Source of the DNA: Aphodosoma sp045631465
GTDB lineage: Bacteria; Bacteroidota; Bacteroidia; Bacteroidales; Paludibacteraceae
Reading direction: 5' to 3'
Length of the DNA stretch: 59,551 nucleotides
Assembly (NCBI GenBank): GCA_045631465.1
Contig: JAZQUV010000043.1
Location: forward strand, 1-59,551
In this document: piece by piece, positions 59,272-59,551 of the stretch
Layout of the letters: each line of letters begins with the position of its first letter
Position numbering within the stretch: position 1 is the stretch's first letter
Translations under genes and position numbers: made by a program
Notes under the pieces: model-generated
Told to the model about the DNA's origin: nothing
The model's database searches: none
What the model saw: the letters and a program-made list of their open reading frames with translations, nothing else

Positions 59272-59551
59272 TTGAAGTCTCCAGAGGAGACGCATGGAGT
59301 AGTAAGGGTTGATGGTGCGACCTCTTTGGGTAGGGTGCTCAAAATATAGGTCAAAAAAAAGAGCCAGTAGATAATGCTTTAATTCGTTTGCAAACTAGAT
59401 TTTGAGGTAAATTATTTTTGGTTCAAGACAACTTTAGCGGAAAAATTCGCTTGTAACTAATTGTCTTATAGTTTATTATTAAGTTTTTTTTGTGCTGCAG
59501 ATTTTCACAAGACAACTTTACGTAAAAAATAGACTTGTAACAATCTGAATT
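59272..59551. repeat. right-end spacer with two AGACAACTTTA repeats
   Basis: No gene seen. CAAGACAACTTTA…CTTGTAAC occurs at 59425-59457 and 59508-59540 with a variable middle (GCGGAAAAATTCG versus CGTAAAAAATAGA). The array may continue past the window. GTCTCCAGAGGAGAC lies at 59278. Confidence 0.6.

Overview
The window comes from a Bacteroidota chromosome, most likely order Bacteroidales. Promoters carry the TAnnTTTG -7 box of this phylum, Shine-Dalgarno sites are not evident, and several gene families are typical of the group: the DUF5063 / 3'-5' exonuclease / RlmI set, the sigma-54 regulator / LptE / SecG set, the long-form PurC, Wzi-like capsule protein, GxxExxY protein and DUF4143 ATPase. 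No tRNA, rRNA or CRISPR array was recognised.

Layout. 0-5.8 kb is accessory: a 27-bp minisatellite, a zeta-like toxin/antitoxin pair bracketed by two copies of a ~285-bp repeat, a DUF262/DUF1524 (GmrSD-like) restriction protein, a broken HIRAN gene and a WYL regulator. 6-10.1 kb is a minus-strand housekeeping block (zupT, DUF5063, exonuclease, rlmI, DUF2147). 10.4-33.7 kb is a nearly complete de novo purine supercluster (purE, purL, two different purC, purF, purM, purN, purH, purD, folD, purB, guaB, guaA, purA), interrupted only by an EFR1-type ferredoxin gene and an M15 peptidase. It covers PRPP to AMP and GMP; only purK is not seen. 33.8-38.6 kb is an AT-rich, C-skewed accessory segment with a helix-turn-helix gene containing iteron-like repeats, four small minus-strand genes (one TerB-like), a candidate structured RNA and a gene with a broken partial duplicate. 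38.6-44.6 kb is a minus-strand block (secG, TPR-like, lptE, sigma-54 regulator, pdxB, pgeF, membrane protein). 45-59.3 kb holds surface polysaccharide genes: a kinase-like protein, three glycosyltransferases, an APH-like kinase, Wzi, a sugar transferase and a DegT aminotransferase, with a GxxExxY gene and a DUF4143 ATPase among them.

The most unusual property is the repeat load. Nearly every spacer is built from a small vocabulary of dispersed sequence words: inverted-arm elements (AGACATGAAGACA family), CACAGAT / CACGGA words, GTCAACAGTCAACAG words, CCCCCTAACTTAGGGGG hairpins and GAGACGCAAT palindromes. Two of the words contain tiny hairpins whose stems differ between copies while pairing and loop are kept. 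Several words also lie in frame inside real genes (purL, pdxB, an M15 peptidase, a TPR-like protein, a glycosyltransferase, a kinase-like protein, wzi) and create start or stop regions of others (purN, pdxB, the EFR1 gene). This resembles the behaviour of Rickettsia palindromic elements. All function calls below come from reading the sequence; no database search was run.
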